Shown: positions 37,630 to 50,924, counted from the stretch's first letter. The stretch is DNA of 64,000 bases from Mya arenaria (GCF_026914265.1 NC_069138.1:34774598-34838597); one strand, 5' to 3'. Translations and numbers: made by a program. The notes: generated by a model from the letters alone, not told the origin.

Positions 37630-37757
37630 CCAGCCTGGTTGCTGTAGCCACAGAGGAATTTTCAAGGACAAGAACCAGTGCTGGTAAAACTGTGGTCTCT
37701 GTGGTTTTCCATACCGGCTCTCGGCAAGGATTTTCAAGAAAGGAATACCATCTCCAA
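37630..37757 (+). other. Candidate exon in the 2.9-kb unit (repeated at +2913 and +5824)
   Basis: A 128-bp stretch lies between a TTTTAATAG acceptor-like border and a GTAAGA donor-like border. One frame is open and reads SLVAVATEEFSRTRTSAGKT, then VVFHTGSRQGF and EYHLQ; read through the donor it continues VRRNSKHVWFECLQ. The last part faintly resembles FLYWCH-type zinc-finger sequence, but the match is weak. GC content is higher than the surroundings. The product is unknown. Confidence 0.3.
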
Positions 37758-40700
37758 GTAAGAAGAAATTCTAAGCATGTCTGGTTTGAATGCTTGCAAA
37801 ATGCATCTGGGTACTCAATAAGATGAGGTTTACCTTTGAGTTGTTAAAAACTGATTGCAAAATGTCCAAAAGACTATATATTCTATTAAATTTGTCCTGA
37901 AAATCTTTGAATTCATGAACTTTTCTGCATATTTATCACATTTATGACTATATTAAAGGTTGTGTATGCCTCAAATGAGTGTTTACAGGCCTTTTTCAAA
38001 CTTTAACAGTAGTGGCAGATAGTTTTATTTGTGTAAAACATTGCTTTTGTGTCTTGCTTGCAGATCATGATGTGCCAATAAGCTCCAGTTAGCTGCGGCC
38101 TTTTCCCCAGGCGGTAGTCCTGCAATCTGAATCCAGGAGATGCAGCTCTGAATCCAATATTTCAGAAGAATGAAGATGTTAGTCAACTCTGTAGTGCTTG
38201 TTTGTGTGTAAATGATTCCAATGAGTGAGATTTATAGCAAATCAGGTGTAAATAAGCATCTTATAGACAATAGTGAAGTGCTGTACTCTGAATTTAATGC
38301 CAAATCTAGCCTTCAAAACAGATTCTTAAAGTAATTTTTTTTTTAAAAATGGGCATAATAATGCTATCTCTGCATTTTCTACATCATGTAGCCACCTCAT
38401 ACATGAAAACACTAGCAGTTGTCATGAATCTTTAAGTTTTGGTGTGTTTTTTGCCATTTCCTTTGTTGCGCCATTTGTCCCGGAAGCCAACAATTTGGCA
38501 TATAGTGTTGTTTAGACTGTCTATTAACACATTATCACTAAATTTCTTGTGTTAAACTGAACAGTTCTGTTACCTTTGTATATAAGTGGACCAGAAAAGC
38601 AAAATTTTGACAAGTTGAGGCATTTCAGTTGGGCTCTATGTCATTTTTTATATAAAACACTAAGCCGATGAAGTGGAAAAACCTTATTTTGCTTAGAAAA
38701 AATCTTAAAAGAGTAGGCAGGCCAGTTTTGTGGTGCTGTTCTATAGACACCATTAAAAGCTACAAGGAAAACTTTACTTGGTCAAATTATTCCAATGCAT
38801 AAGGAAATAATGGCTCTTCAAAGGTTTGCGGCTTAACATTTGAGGGAAATGGCTGTTTCTGCTTTTTATGAAAATACCACAGGTGCTAATACTTGTCTCA
38901 TTCATTTAGTGTTTGATATATCATTGCCAAACTTTCAGTATGTGTTGCATATAGCCTGAAGCTGAAGTATAGGAGTTTTGAAGTCTGTTTCTGAAAAAAT
39001 GTTGCTTAAATAGGCTCAAGACCACAGTTATCTGCCCCCCGTTGACCAAGATCCGGATGTGAATACAGAAACAAAGAGTGCTTGTGTTCAAGTATCAATA
39101 TTTTATTAAAATTGAATGAAAAAGAAGCAAAAAATGTTCTTTTTGCAGAGAACTTGACTGAATTTGACACTCTATTGCAGAAATTGATAGTTTTCAATGT
39201 AAATATTGGAAAAATCATAGCTTGTGGAAGTCTGAAAATTAGTTGTTTGTAGCCGATTGACTCCCTGGCGGAAGGGTTATGTATTTGAACTCAATTTTGA
39301 CAGTCGGGTCAATGGTCAACATGGTGTTTTCTTGTGATTATATTTTGTGTCTTGAATTGTTCTAGAGATGCCATGTCCTTGTTTTTCAATTGGGGTGTGT
39401 ATAAAGTCAAAAGCCAGGTTAGTGTCTATATGAAACATATAGTAAAAATAACTGTGGTCTCACGCCTGATATAGAGGAAGCTTTTGGAGGGGTGGCCTAT
39501 TTTAAATTGTTATAAATTCTTAATTTATACAGCTATCTGGTTGAAATTTGGCCAGTTGACAGTGCTTAGCCATAGAATATTGGTGTTTGAGTATGAAATG
39601 TGAAAATCTTATATTACATAATATAAATTAATAATATATAATTTTCTTATATATTTTTGACATTTTTAAAAAAAACTACTTTCACTTTCAATTTAATGTT
39701 TGGAAATAGTTCCAAATGATGGTAACTAATGAATGAAAGCCTCACTTTCAATTCCAAAGTATAAATGGAGGGATTTTTTTAACATAGGAAGCAGACCCAG
39801 GAGGAACTGTCTGTTGAAGACCTCCCCCCCCCCCACCACCACCAAGCTGCCCACCAGAGGCCAAGCTGTACTTGGTGTTTGCCAACATGCTGTAATTTGT
39901 AAGTACTTCAAGATAATATATTAGAAAATGGTATCCAAACTGAAGTACAAAGTGAGACAGTTTGGTCATAAAAGCCCATTGAGACTGTTTGTTCCATTCC
40001 TAAATGAATTTCTTTCATGTTGTCAATCATTTCTGATGTGGCTTTGATAATAATATTATTTTCTAATGAAACTGCTGACTTGTATCAGTCTTTGGTCTGT
40101 ATTGTGCATCTATTCACACATTTTGTTTGCTCTTTTAAGCAAACATTACAATAATTGCAAATTCTATAAGCAATTAAACAAAACTTACTGCACATAGGAT
40201 GCAGAATGATGTTTTATTTAGTGTGCATATGATTTTCAGCTTATGGACAAGAAAACATATACTTTAACAATCACAGCAACACAATGAGATCCCAATTTTA
40301 AAGAAATAATGCCACCTTTCATTAATTCATTAATTCATTCTATCAATCATTCATATATATTCATTAATTCATTCATTTATTCAATTTATTCATTGAAAAA
40401 CTTGACATTTCTCAAGGCAAAATAAATAAAAAGTGAGCAGCTTTCATAAAGAATAGAGCCTTTTCCCTTAATGCATTAAAAAACACAACCTTAATACAGT
40501 ATAAATGTTTTAAAAACCCTAATTTATTGCTTATTTTAATAGCCAGCCTGGTTGCTGTAGCCACAGAGGAATTTTCAAGGACAAGAACCAGTGCTGGTAA
40601 AACTGTGGTCTCTGTGGTTTTCCATACCGGCTCTCGGCAAGGATTTTCAAGAAAGGAATACCATCTCCAAGTAAGAAGAAATTCTAAGCATGTCTGGTTT

Positions 40701-43700
40701 GAATGCTTGCAAAATGCATCTGGGTACTCAATAAGATGAGGTTTACCTTTGAGTTGTTAAAAACTGATTGCAAAATGTCCAAAAGACTATATATTCTATT
40801 AAATTTGTCCTGAAAATCTTTGAATTCATGAACTTTTCTGCATATTTATCACATTTATGACTATATTAAAGGTTGTGTATGCCTCAAATGAGTGTTTACA
40901 GGCCTTTTTCAAACTTTAACAGTAGTGGCAGATAGTTTTATTTGTGTAAAACATTGCTTTTGTGTCTTGCTTGCAGATCATGATGTGCCAATAAGCTCCA
41001 GTTAGCTGCGGCCTTTTCCCCAGGCGGTAGTCCTGCAATCTGAATCCAGGAGATGCAGCTCTGAATCCAATATTTCAGAAGAATGAAGATGTTAGTCAAC
41101 TCTGTAGTGCTTGTTTGTGTGTAAATGATTCCAATGAGTGAGATTTATAGCAAATCAGGTGTAAATAAGCATCTTATAGACAATAGTGAAGTGCTGTACT
41201 CTGAATTTAATGCCAAATCTAGCCTTCAAAACAGATTCTTAAAGTAATTTTTTTTTAAAAATGGGCATAATAATGCTATCTCTGCATTTTCTACATCATG
41301 TAGCCACCTCATACATGAAAACACTAGCAGTTGTCATGAATCTTTAAGTTTTGGTGTGTTTTTTGCCATTTCCTTTGTTGCGCCATTTGTCCCGGAAGCC
41401 AACAATTTGGCATATAGTGTTGTTTAGACTGTCTATTAACACATTATCACTAAATTTCTTGTGTTAAACTGAACAGTTCTGTTACCTTTGTATATAAGTG
41501 GACCAGAAAAGCAAAATTTTGACAAGTTGAGGCATTTCAGTTGGGCTCTATGTCATTTTTTATATAAAACACTAAGCCGATGAAGTGGAAAAACCTTATT
41601 TTGCTTAGAAAAAATCTTAAAAGAGTAGGCAGGCCAGTTTTGTGGTGCTGTTCTATAGACACCATTAAAAGCTACAAGGAAAACTTTACTTGGTCAAATT
41701 ATTCCAATGCATAAGGAAATAATGGCTCTTCAAAGGTTTGCGGCTTAACATTTGAGGGAAATGGCTGTTTCTGCTTTTTATGAAAATACCACAGGTGCTA
41801 ATACTTGTCTCATTCATTTAGTGTTTGATATATCATTGCCAAACTTTCAGTATGTGTTGCATATAGCCTGAAGCTGAAGTATAGGAGTTTTGAAGTCTGT
41901 TTCTGAAAAAATGTTGCTTAAATAGGCTCAAGACCACAGTTATCTGCCCCCCGTTGACCAAGATCCGGATGTGAATACAGAAACAAAGAGTGCTTGTGTT
42001 CAAGTATCAATATTTTATTAAAATTGAATGAAAAAGAAGCAAAAAATGTTCTTTTTGCAGAGAACTTGACTGAATTTGACACTCTATTGCAGAAATTGAT
42101 AGTTTTCAATGTAAATATTGGAAAAATCATAGCTTGTGGAAGTCTGAAAATTAGTTGTTTGTAGCCGATTGACTCCCTGGCGGAAGGGTTATGTATTTGA
42201 ACTCAATTTTGACAGTCGGGTCAATGGTCAACATGGTGTTTTCTTGTGATTATATTTTGTGTCTTGAATTGTTCTAGAGATGCCATGTCCTTGTTTTTCA
42301 ATTGGGGTGTGTATAAAGTCAAAAGCCAGGTTAGTGTCTATATGAAACATATAGTAAAAATAACTGTGGTCTCACGCCTGATATAGAGGAAGCTTTTGGA
42401 GGGGTGGCCTATTTTAAATTGTTATAAATTCTTAATTTATACAGCTATCTGGTTGAAATTTGGCCAGTTGACAGTGCTTAGCCATAGAATATTGGTGTTT
42501 GAGTATGAAATGTGAAAATCTTATATTACATAATATAAATTAATAATATATAATTTTCTTATATATTTTTGACATTTTTAAAAAAAACTACTTTCACTTT
42601 CAATTTAATGTTTGGAAATAGTTCCAAATGATGGTAACTAATGAATGAAAGCCTCACTTTCAATTCCAAAGTATAAATGGAGGGATTTTTTTAACATAGG
42701 AAGCAGACCCAGGAGGAACTGTCTGTTGAAGACCTCCCCCCCCCCACCACCACCAAGCTGCCCACCAGAGGCCAAGCTGTACTTGGTGTTTGCCAACATG
42801 CTGTAATTTGTAAGTACTTCAAGATAATATATTAGAAAATGGTATCCAAACTGAAGTACAAAGTGAGACAGTTTGGTCATAAAAGCCCATTGAGACTGTT
42901 TGTTCCATTCCTAAATGAATTTCTTTCATGTTGTCAATCATTTCTGATGTGGCTTTGATAATAATATTATTTTCTAATGAAACTGCTGACTTGTATCAGT
43001 CTTTGGTCTGTATTGTGCATCTATTCACACATTTTGTTTGCTCTTTTAAGCAAACATTACAATAATTGCAAATTCTATAAGCAATTAAACAAAACTTACT
43101 GCACATAGGATGCAGAATGATGTTTTATTTAGTGTGCATATGATTTTCAGCTTATGGACAAGAAAACATATACTTTAACAATCACAGCAACACAATGAGA
43201 TCCCAATTTTAAAGAAATAATGCCACCTTTCATTAATTCATTAATTCATTCTATCAATCATTCATATATATTCATTAATTCATTCATTTATTCAATTTAT
43301 TCATTGAAAAACTTGACATTTCTCAAGGCAAAATAAATAAAAAGTGAGCAGCTTTCATAAAGAATAGAGCCTTTTCCCTTAATGCATTAAAAAACACAAC
43401 CTTAATACAGTATAAATGTTTTAAAAACCCTAATTTATTGCTTATTTTAATAGCCAGCCTGGTTGCTGTAGCCACAGAGGAATTTTCAAGGACAAGAACC
43501 AGTGCTGGTAAAACTGTGGTCTCTGTGGTTTTCCATACCGGCTCTCGGCAAGGATTTTCAAGAAAGGAATACCATCTCCAAGTAAGAAGAAATTCTAAGC
43601 ATGTCTGGTTTGAATGCTTGCAAAATGCATCTGGGTACTCAATAAGATGAGGTTTACCTTTGAGTTGTTAAAAACTGATTGCAAAATGTCCAAAAGACTA

Positions 43701-45599
43701 TATATTCTATTAAATTTGTCCTGAAAATCTTTGAATTCATGAACTTTTCTGCATATTTATCACATTTATGACTATATTAAAGGTTGTGTATGCCTCAAAT
43801 GAGTGTTTACAGGCCTTTTTCAAACTTTAACAGTAGTGGCAGATAGTTTTATTTGTGTAAAACATTGCTTTTGTGTCTTGCTTGCAGATCATGATGTGCC
43901 AATAAGCTCCAGTTAGCTGCGGCCTTTTCCCCAGGCGGTAGTCCTGCAATCTGAATCCAGGAGATGCAGCTCTGAATCCAATATTTCAGAAGAATGAAGA
44001 TGTTAGTCAACTCTGTAGTGCTTGTTTGTGTGTAAATGATTCCAATGAGTGAGATTTATAGCAAATCAGGTGTAAATAAGCATCTTATAGACAATAGTGA
44101 AGTGCTGTACTCTGAATTTAATGCCAAATCTAGCCTTCAAAACAGATTCTTAAAGTAATTTTTTTTTAAAAATGGGCATAATAATGCTATCTCTGCATTT
44201 TCTACATCATGTAGCCACCTCATACATGAAAACACTAGCAGTTGTCATGAATCTTTAAGTTTTGGTGTGTTTTTTGCCATTTCCTTTGTTGCGCCATTTG
44301 TCCCGGAAGCCAACAATTTGGCATATAGTGTTGTTTAGACTGTCTATTAACACATTATCACTAAATTTCTTGTGTTAAACTGAACAGTTCTGTTACCTTT
44401 GTATATAAGTGGACCAGAAAAGCAAAATTTTGACAAGTTGAGGCATTTCAGTTGGGCTCTATGTCATTTTTTATATAAAACACTAAGCCGATGAAGTGGA
44501 AAAACCTTATTTTGCTTAGAAAAAATCTTAAAAGAGTAGGCAGGCCAGTTTTGTGGTGCTGTTCTATAGACACCATTAAAAGCTACAAGGAAAACTTTAC
44601 TTGGTCAAATTATTCCAATGCATAAGGAAATAATGGCTCTTCAAAGGTTTGCGGCTTAACATTTGAGGGAAATGGCTGTTTCTGCTTTTTATGAAAATAC
44701 CACAGGTGCTAATACTTGTCTCATTCATTTAGTGTTTGATATATCATTGCCAAACTTTCAGTATGTGTTGCATATAGCCTGAAGCTGAAGTATAGGAGTT
44801 TTGAAGTCTGTTTCTGAAAAAATGTTGCTTAAATAGGCTCAAGACCACAGTTATCTGCCCCCCGTTGACCAAGATCCGGATGTGAATACAGAAACAAAGA
44901 GTGCTTGTGTTCAAGTATCAATATTTTATTAAAATTGAATGAAAAAGAAGCAAAAAATGTTCTTTTTGCAGAGAACTTGACTGAATTTGACACTCTATTG
45001 CAGAAATTGATAGTTTTCAATGTAAATATTGGAAAAATCATAGCTTGTGGAAGTCTGAAAATTAGTTGTTTGTAGCCGATTGACTCCCTGGCGGAAGGGT
45101 TATGTATTTGAACTCAATTTTGACAGTCGGGTCAATGGTCAACATGGTGTTTTCTTGTGATTATATTTTGTGTCTTGAATTGTTCTAGAGATGCCATGTC
45201 CTTGTTTTTCAATTGGGGTGTGTATAAAGTCAAAAGCCAGGTTAGTGTCTATATGAAACATATAGTAAAAATAACTGTGGTCTCACGCCAGATGCTCTGG
45301 TAGGAAGGTAACATACTGATATTCACTCTGAGTTTAGCCCAAGATGCTTTAGAAATTATTACCGACCGCAAGTGTGCCATCGCCTGCAGGGTTTGTTATT
45401 ATAACCTGGTGTGACCATAAAGCAGGCTTACTTGTAAGGGTGTACATATATTTCTAATATAACTTTTATGAGATAAGAAACCAAAATGATTGTCTGAAAG
45501 TCAAAATAGTTGTATCCCAGGTTTCGCGTTGCTAATGCTTCAAATACTGTGATTTGCCTGCTACACAATAACAAAATACTATTCATTCTATAAATTACT

Positions 45600-46015
45600 A
45601 TCAAGTTCCCACGACTGATTATGTCGTGGCCACGACTTACTATCAAGTTCCCACGACTGTTTATGTCGTGGCCACGACTTACTATTAAGTTCCCACGACT
45701 GATTATGTCGTGTCCCACGACTTACTATCAAGTTCCCATGACTGATTATATCGTGGCCACGACTTACTATCAAGTTCCCACGACTGATTATGTCGTGGCC
45801 ACGACTTACTATCAAGTTCCCAGGACTGATTATGTCGTGGCCATGACTTACTATCAAGTTCCAACGACTGATTATGTCGTGTCCCACGACTGATTATGTC
45901 GTGGCCACGACTTACTATCAAGTTCCCACGACTGATTATGTCGTGGCCCACGACTGATTATGTCGTGGCCCACGACTTACTATCAAGTTTCCACGACTGA
46001 TTATGTCGTGGCCAT
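45600..46015. repeat. 42-bp palindromic minisatellite (GTCGTGGCCACGAC)
   Basis: About ten units contain CACGACTGATTATGTCGTGG, CCACGACTTACTATCAAGTT and CC. Each carries the 14-bp perfect palindrome GTCGTGGCCACGAC, sometimes shortened to GTCGTGTCCCACGAC. A decayed version sits at the matching place upstream of copy B (10100-10200). Overlapping small ORFs on both strands are by-products. Confidence 0.9.
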
Positions 46016-46375
46016 GAATTAAATATGTCGTTACCGTATCTCTAAATCGTGGCAAACGACATGCTTAGTCGTTGGACCATGTAAGAAAGTCGTGGAGGAT
46101 TCCACGTGTCACCTCTTCGCCACCGAATGTTTTTTTACCATCAATGTCATCAATGTTAAACTGCATATATGTAGTCCTTTATCATTAATATACCCGAATT
46201 AGGTATTCATTAAATAGTTTCGATAATGTTCAGGCCAATCATGGTATTTGATCTACAACAAGCTCAACATTTCGGCATTCCCTGATGACGCAATACCTGT
46301 GCACTTTTCACCGAACAAACTAAAGATAAGAAGTGCATGTGAGTACGTCTGGTTGGCAAAAAGAGATGTGGATTG

Positions 46376-46567
46376 TGTAATGATATCATGTATGTGGCCA
46401 GTCTATGGTCACATGGTCAAGCATGCTGTAATTTGATAGGCACTTCCGCCCAAAGGTGAAGCGCCAGTTCTTAGAATAAACTCACACTGCTAACATCGCT
46501 GTTCTCTGTGTTTATTACAATCCTAAACTTAAGTGGATTTAATGCATCCGATTAGCATATCTTTACA
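46376..46567 (+). repeat. 5' LTR of the Ty3-type element
   Basis: 192 bp, TG...CA ends, with an AATAAA near the middle. It matches the 3' LTR without visible difference. Confidence 0.93.
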
Positions 46568-46687
46568 TGGTGTCAGAAGTAAAAACTCTGACACATAATC
46601 TAGTGGAAATTGAAAGGAATTATTTCAACGTTCCAAAAGGATATACGTGGACATAACACATTGTTTTGAACTTGCCCATTCAAACAC

Positions 46688-49600
46688 GTGGCCATTATGG
46701 AGATGTATGGGGTGTCAATTCCCAAAATGGATTGGGAAAGCACGAACTTACCCCAAGCCTGGGATAAGTTTCAAAGGCACGCCGAACTAGTGTTCTCTGG
46801 GCCCCTAAAGAACAAAAGTGACGAAGAGAAAGCGTCGTACGTCCTTCTTTGGGTCGGAGACAAAGGAAGGGATATTCGCCAGACGTGGACGACAATTAGC
46901 GAGACTGACGCTAAAAAGCCGGCAACGTTTTTTAAGAAATTTAAGGAATACGTCCAGCCGAAACTTAACCCGATATTTGCCAGGTTCAAGTTTAACAACA
47001 TAGTTCAAGGTGCTGACAATTTTGAATCATTCGTTACAAAACTGAGATTAGCGGCGACAGATTGCCAGTTTACCAGCTCAGACGAAATGATTCGCGATCG
47101 GATCGTTTTTGGAATTTCGTCGGCCAAACTGCGCGAGAAGCTTATTAACGAAGGAGAGAAACTGTCGCTGGACAAAGCTGTTCAAATAGCACAGAACTTT
47201 GAATACGCCAGAGAGCAGATGCGAACCATGACGACGACTTCCGGCGAAGAAGCCCATTCTTCAGCTGTATACCAGGTGCGGCGGCAACCAAATGAGCGAT
47301 ACCGGAAGTACCAGCCAGAGAGACCAGCTGCGGCGTATAAGCCGAGGGACGACAACAAAAACTGTGGTAATTGTGGAAACAAACATTCAAGGACAGCCAA
47401 CTGCCCTGCAAAGGGAAAACAATGCCATGCGTGTAAAAAGTGGAACCACTTTGCACAAATGTGTCGTACGAATGAGGTGACCAAAAGGGTAAACGAACTG
47501 AGAGTGGATTATGAATCAAGTTGTGAATCAGACGACGATGCATTCTATGTGGACACCGTGAAAACAGCAGGTAAGTTGGTTTCACAAGCCCATGCCACTC
47601 TTATCATTGGCCCCGTCAAGAAACCTATAAAGTTCAAAATTGACACAGGCTCTATGGTGAACATTTTGCCTAACAATGTTTACAGGCAGCTTAAAGTTCA
47701 CGGCCCCTTATCAATAGCATCACACAAGCTGACCTCTTACACTGGGGATTCTCTGAAAGTACTCGGCACAGTAGACTTGCCATGTGGCTACAAAGAGCAC
47801 ATGGTAACAGCCACTTTTTACATTGTAGAAACAAATTCCCAACCTCTACTCTCGCTGACTACGTCTGTTGACTTAGAGCTCATCAAACTGACATACGCTG
47901 TCGATAAATCGTCCTCTAAACATGACATTGTGACAGAATATAATGACATTTTTCAAGGTGTTGGTCTCCTTCCAGGTAAATGTCAATTACACCTGCGAAA
48001 AGATGCAATTCCCGTAGTAAACGCTACTAGACGGGTACCGTATGCAATAAAAGACAAACTCAGACAGGAGTTAGATCAAATGGAACAAGAATCGATCATT
48101 TGCAAGGTCACAGAGCCAACAGAATGGGTCAATTCTCTTGTTTGTGTAGAGAAACCCCAAACTGGCAAATTACGCATTTGTATAGACCCTAAACACTTAA
48201 ACGACGCCCTACTGCGACCTCACTATCCAATGAGAACACTTGAAGAAGTGACCTCTGACATCTCAGGTGCTCGCTTCTTCTCTGTGTTGGATGCCAAATC
48301 AGGTTACTGGAGTATCGAGTTGACAGAAGAGTCTTCATACATGTGCACATTTGGCAGTCCATTCGGACGGTATAGATTTCTTAGACTTCCTTTTGGAATC
48401 AAATCAAGTCAAGACGAATTCCAAAGACGAATGGACGAGTGTTTAGAGGGTCTCACTGGTGTAAAATGCATTGTTGATGACATTCTTGTTCATGGAAAAA
48501 CGCTAGAGGAACATGACACTAACTTACGCAACGTACTAGGACGATGTAGAGAAACGGGCATTCGACTCAATCCTGACAAATCCAAAATCGGACTGACAGA
48601 AGTCCCGTACTTTGGTCATATTCTTACATCCGACGGACTCAAACCAGACCCTGACAAAGTGGCATCCATCCTACAAATGAAAGCACCAACGTCACGTGCA
48701 GAGCTAGAGACTCTGTTAGGAATGGTTACATATCTCAGCAAGTTCTCGCCAAAACTGGCCGAGTTGACAAACCCATTGCGGGCACTGCTAAAAAATGACA
48801 TGCACTTCCATTGGGACAGACAACATGACAAAGCTTTTGACGATGTCAAAAAAGCCCTGACTGAGAGCCCTGTGCTAGTATATTTTGACACGCACAAACC
48901 TGTGACGCTTCAGGTAGACAGTTCAAAATACGGACTAGGTGCATGCATATTGCAAGATGGTAAACCTGTCATATATGCATCAAAATCATTGACACCTACA
49001 GAGGTAGGATACGCACAAATTGAGAAAGAAATGCTTGCTATTCTATTTGGGTGCAAACGTTTTCACCATTTCGTGTACGGACGTCAGGTTCTTGTTCAAT
49101 CAGACCACAAACCGATTGAGAGTATCGTAAAAAAACCACTCTCTGCTGCCCCAGCCAGACTTCAACGTATGTTATTGCAACTGCAAGCATACGACATTCT
49201 GGTCACGCACGTACCTGGAAAATCAATACCAGTCGCTGACACACTTTCCAGGTATTATGCCGAAGACACATGTTCAGACTTAATTGACGGTCTAGATTTC
49301 CAAATCCATTCAGTCAAGTCAAATCACAACATGAGCGACACAAAACTAGACGAGGTTAGGATATCGACTGACAAAGACGCCGAACTTTGCACTTTGAAAC
49401 GTGTCATTCTCGATGGATGGCCTGACAAACGCACACATTGTCCTTCGTCTGTATTGAAATACTGGACATTCAGAGACGAACTAACTGTCACGGACCGTAT
49501 GATAGTGAAAGGTGAGAAAATTCTCATCCCTCGCGAAATGAGATCTTCCATGTTAGAAAAAATTCACATAGGTCATTTAGGAATCGGCAAGTGCACCAGC

Positions 49601-50653
49601 CGAGCACGTGACGTAATGTTTTGGCCTGGAATGTCGAGTGACATATCCGACATGGTTCAACAATGTGACATTTGCCTGACGCATAGGAGTTCAAATAACA
49701 AAGAACCAATGCAACCTCATCAGATTCCAGAACAGCCCTGGCAAGTTGTTGCAACTGACATTTTTACACTGGACGGTGTTGATTACCTCGTTACCGTTGA
49801 CTATTACTCCAGATTCTTTGAAGTTGACAAATTATCGGACACAAAAAGTATCACCGTAATACGCAAACTAAAGACACATTTTGCTAGATACGGTATCTGC
49901 CAAAAAGTTGTCAGCGACAACGCAGCTCAGTTCACATCAGAACAATTCATTACATTTGCGAGGGAATGGGGTTTTGAGCATACGACTTCTAGTCCCCTTT
50001 ACCCTCAATCTAACGGTCTGGCAGAAAAGACGGTACAGACGGCTAAACGACTGTTACGAAAGGCAAAATCTGACAACAGAGACCCATACTTAGCCTTTCT
50101 AGAGTATCGAAACTGCCCACTGGAGTGTGGATACTCTCCCTCTCAACTGCTTATGTCACGACGATTGAGATCTATTATCCCGACGGTAAAATCTCTTCTT
50201 AAACCACAGACGGTTAACACAGACATTGTGCAGGACAAGATCAATAAATCGCGCTCCAGCCAAAAACACTACTACGATCAGACTGCTAAATCGCTACCGC
50301 CCTTGGCAGACGGACAGACGATCAGGGTTCAAATGAAAAAAAGATGGGTTCCGGCAAAACTTATTAAAGACAACCATGACAGATCGTACACAGTTCAGAC
50401 TGAGGACGGTGGTATTTACAGACGAAACAGACGATTTATTATGAGTACTAAAGAGAAATGCCCCGAACTTTCGGAAAACTTTCCAAATTTGCTGCATCAG
50501 ACAGATTGCGGCAAGTCTCAGTCCAATGAGTCAGCCGAAATATCTCCCTTAATCTCTCCACAAAATATGTCTGCGTCCCACGAAAATCAGCCATACGTAA
50601 CTAGATACGGGCGCTCTGTGAAACCAACTTCCCGCTTAGTAGAACACGCTTGA
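46688..50653 (+). CDS. gag-pol: Gag-pol polyprotein of the Ty3-type retrotransposon (1321 codons)
   Basis: A single long frame. Parts in order: a Gag-like N-terminal region (about 1-220); paired zinc knuckles (about 226-259); an aspartic protease with a DTGS core (about 317); reverse transcriptase (about 430-640, catalytic box in the xVDD form); RNase H (about 735-860); integrase zinc-binding region (about 955-1000) and a catalytic core of the D,D-35-E kind (about 1020-1115). The order PR-RT-RH-IN is that of the Ty3/Gypsy group. A fused Gag-Pol frame and the zinc knuckles suggest a Mag-like lineage, but the clade needs a tree. It looks whole. Confidence 0.92.
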   Translation: MAIMEMYGVSIPKMDWESTNLPQAWDKFQRHAELVFSGPLKNKSDEEKASYVLLWVGDKGRDIRQTWTTISETDAKKPATFFKKFKEYVQPKLNPIFARFKFNNIVQGADNFESFVTKLRLAATDCQFTSSDEMIRDRIVFGISSAKLREKLINEGEKLSLDKAVQIAQNFEYAREQMRTMTTTSGEEAHSSAVYQVRRQPNERYRKYQPERPAAAYKPRDDNKNCGNCGNKHSRTANCPAKGKQCHACKKWNHFAQMCRTNEVTKRVNELRVDYESSCESDDDAFYVDTVKTAGKLVSQAHATLIIGPVKKPIKFKIDTGSMVNILPNNVYRQLKVHGPLSIASHKLTSYTGDSLKVLGTVDLPCGYKEHMVTATFYIVETNSQPLLSLTTSVDLELIKLTYAVDKSSSKHDIVTEYNDIFQGVGLLPGKCQLHLRKDAIPVVNATRRVPYAIKDKLRQELDQMEQESIICKVTEPTEWVNSLVCVEKPQTGKLRICIDPKHLNDALLRPHYPMRTLEEVTSDISGARFFSVLDAKSGYWSIELTEESSYMCTFGSPFGRYRFLRLPFGIKSSQDEFQRRMDECLEGLTGVKCIVDDILVHGKTLEEHDTNLRNVLGRCRETGIRLNPDKSKIGLTEVPYFGHILTSDGLKPDPDKVASILQMKAPTSRAELETLLGMVTYLSKFSPKLAELTNPLRALLKNDMHFHWDRQHDKAFDDVKKALTESPVLVYFDTHKPVTLQVDSSKYGLGACILQDGKPVIYASKSLTPTEVGYAQIEKEMLAILFGCKRFHHFVYGRQVLVQSDHKPIESIVKKPLSAAPARLQRMLLQLQAYDILVTHVPGKSIPVADTLSRYYAEDTCSDLIDGLDFQIHSVKSNHNMSDTKLDEVRISTDKDAELCTLKRVILDGWPDKRTHCPSSVLKYWTFRDELTVTDRMIVKGEKILIPREMRSSMLEKIHIGHLGIGKCTSRARDVMFWPGMSSDISDMVQQCDICLTHRSSNNKEPMQPHQIPEQPWQVVATDIFTLDGVDYLVTVDYYSRFFEVDKLSDTKSITVIRKLKTHFARYGICQKVVSDNAAQFTSEQFITFAREWGFEHTTSSPLYPQSNGLAEKTVQTAKRLLRKAKSDNRDPYLAFLEYRNCPLECGYSPSQLLMSRRLRSIIPTVKSLLKPQTVNTDIVQDKINKSRSSQKHYYDQTAKSLPPLADGQTIRVQMKKRWVPAKLIKDNHDRSYTVQTEDGGIYRRNRRFIMSTKEKCPELSENFPNLLHQTDCGKSQSNESAEISPLISPQNMSASHENQPYVTRYGRSVKPTSRLVEHA

Positions 50654-50924
50654 ATGAAAGCATGTGAGGTTTGTTTACTATTCGTAGTAAATGCCATGCA
50701 TAGTAAATTCCTGAGTGCCACAGTCCAGACTGTAAACAGCCTCTATAGACTGGCACGCGGGATTAAATCACCATGCAGCACATGTTTTATATGACGTGTT
50801 GATATACCGGACTACATCAAACACATGTTATTTTTATACTGTTTATATAAGTTATCAAATTAAGATTCTTTGATGAAATATGTATCTCTCATAAAAATGT
50901 TGTTCAATCTCAAAAGAAGAAAGA

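Larger units (their letters stand above)
36101..45289. repeat. 2.9-kb segment in tandem, three full units and a partial fourth
   Basis: GGCTCAAGACCACAG starts units at 36101, 39013, 41925 and 44836 (periods 2912, 2912, 2911). The last stops at 45289 inside the unit. Units look near-identical; the visible differences are homopolymer lengths (C run 10, 11, 10; T run 10, 9, 9). The segment is non-satellite single-copy-like DNA with candidate exons. Recent tandem duplication is likely; an assembly error must be considered. Confidence 0.95.

Noticed and set aside
36049-45041. Repeated minus-strand ORFs of 70-85 codons in the 2.9-kb units
   Set aside because: The plus strand of the same stretch shows better conserved peptide words in the diverged copy at 52740-52975, so the minus-strand frame is probably a shadow.
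46695-50497. Short minus-strand and offset ORFs across the retrotransposon
   Set aside because: They are shadows of the long gag-pol frame and show no domains of their own.
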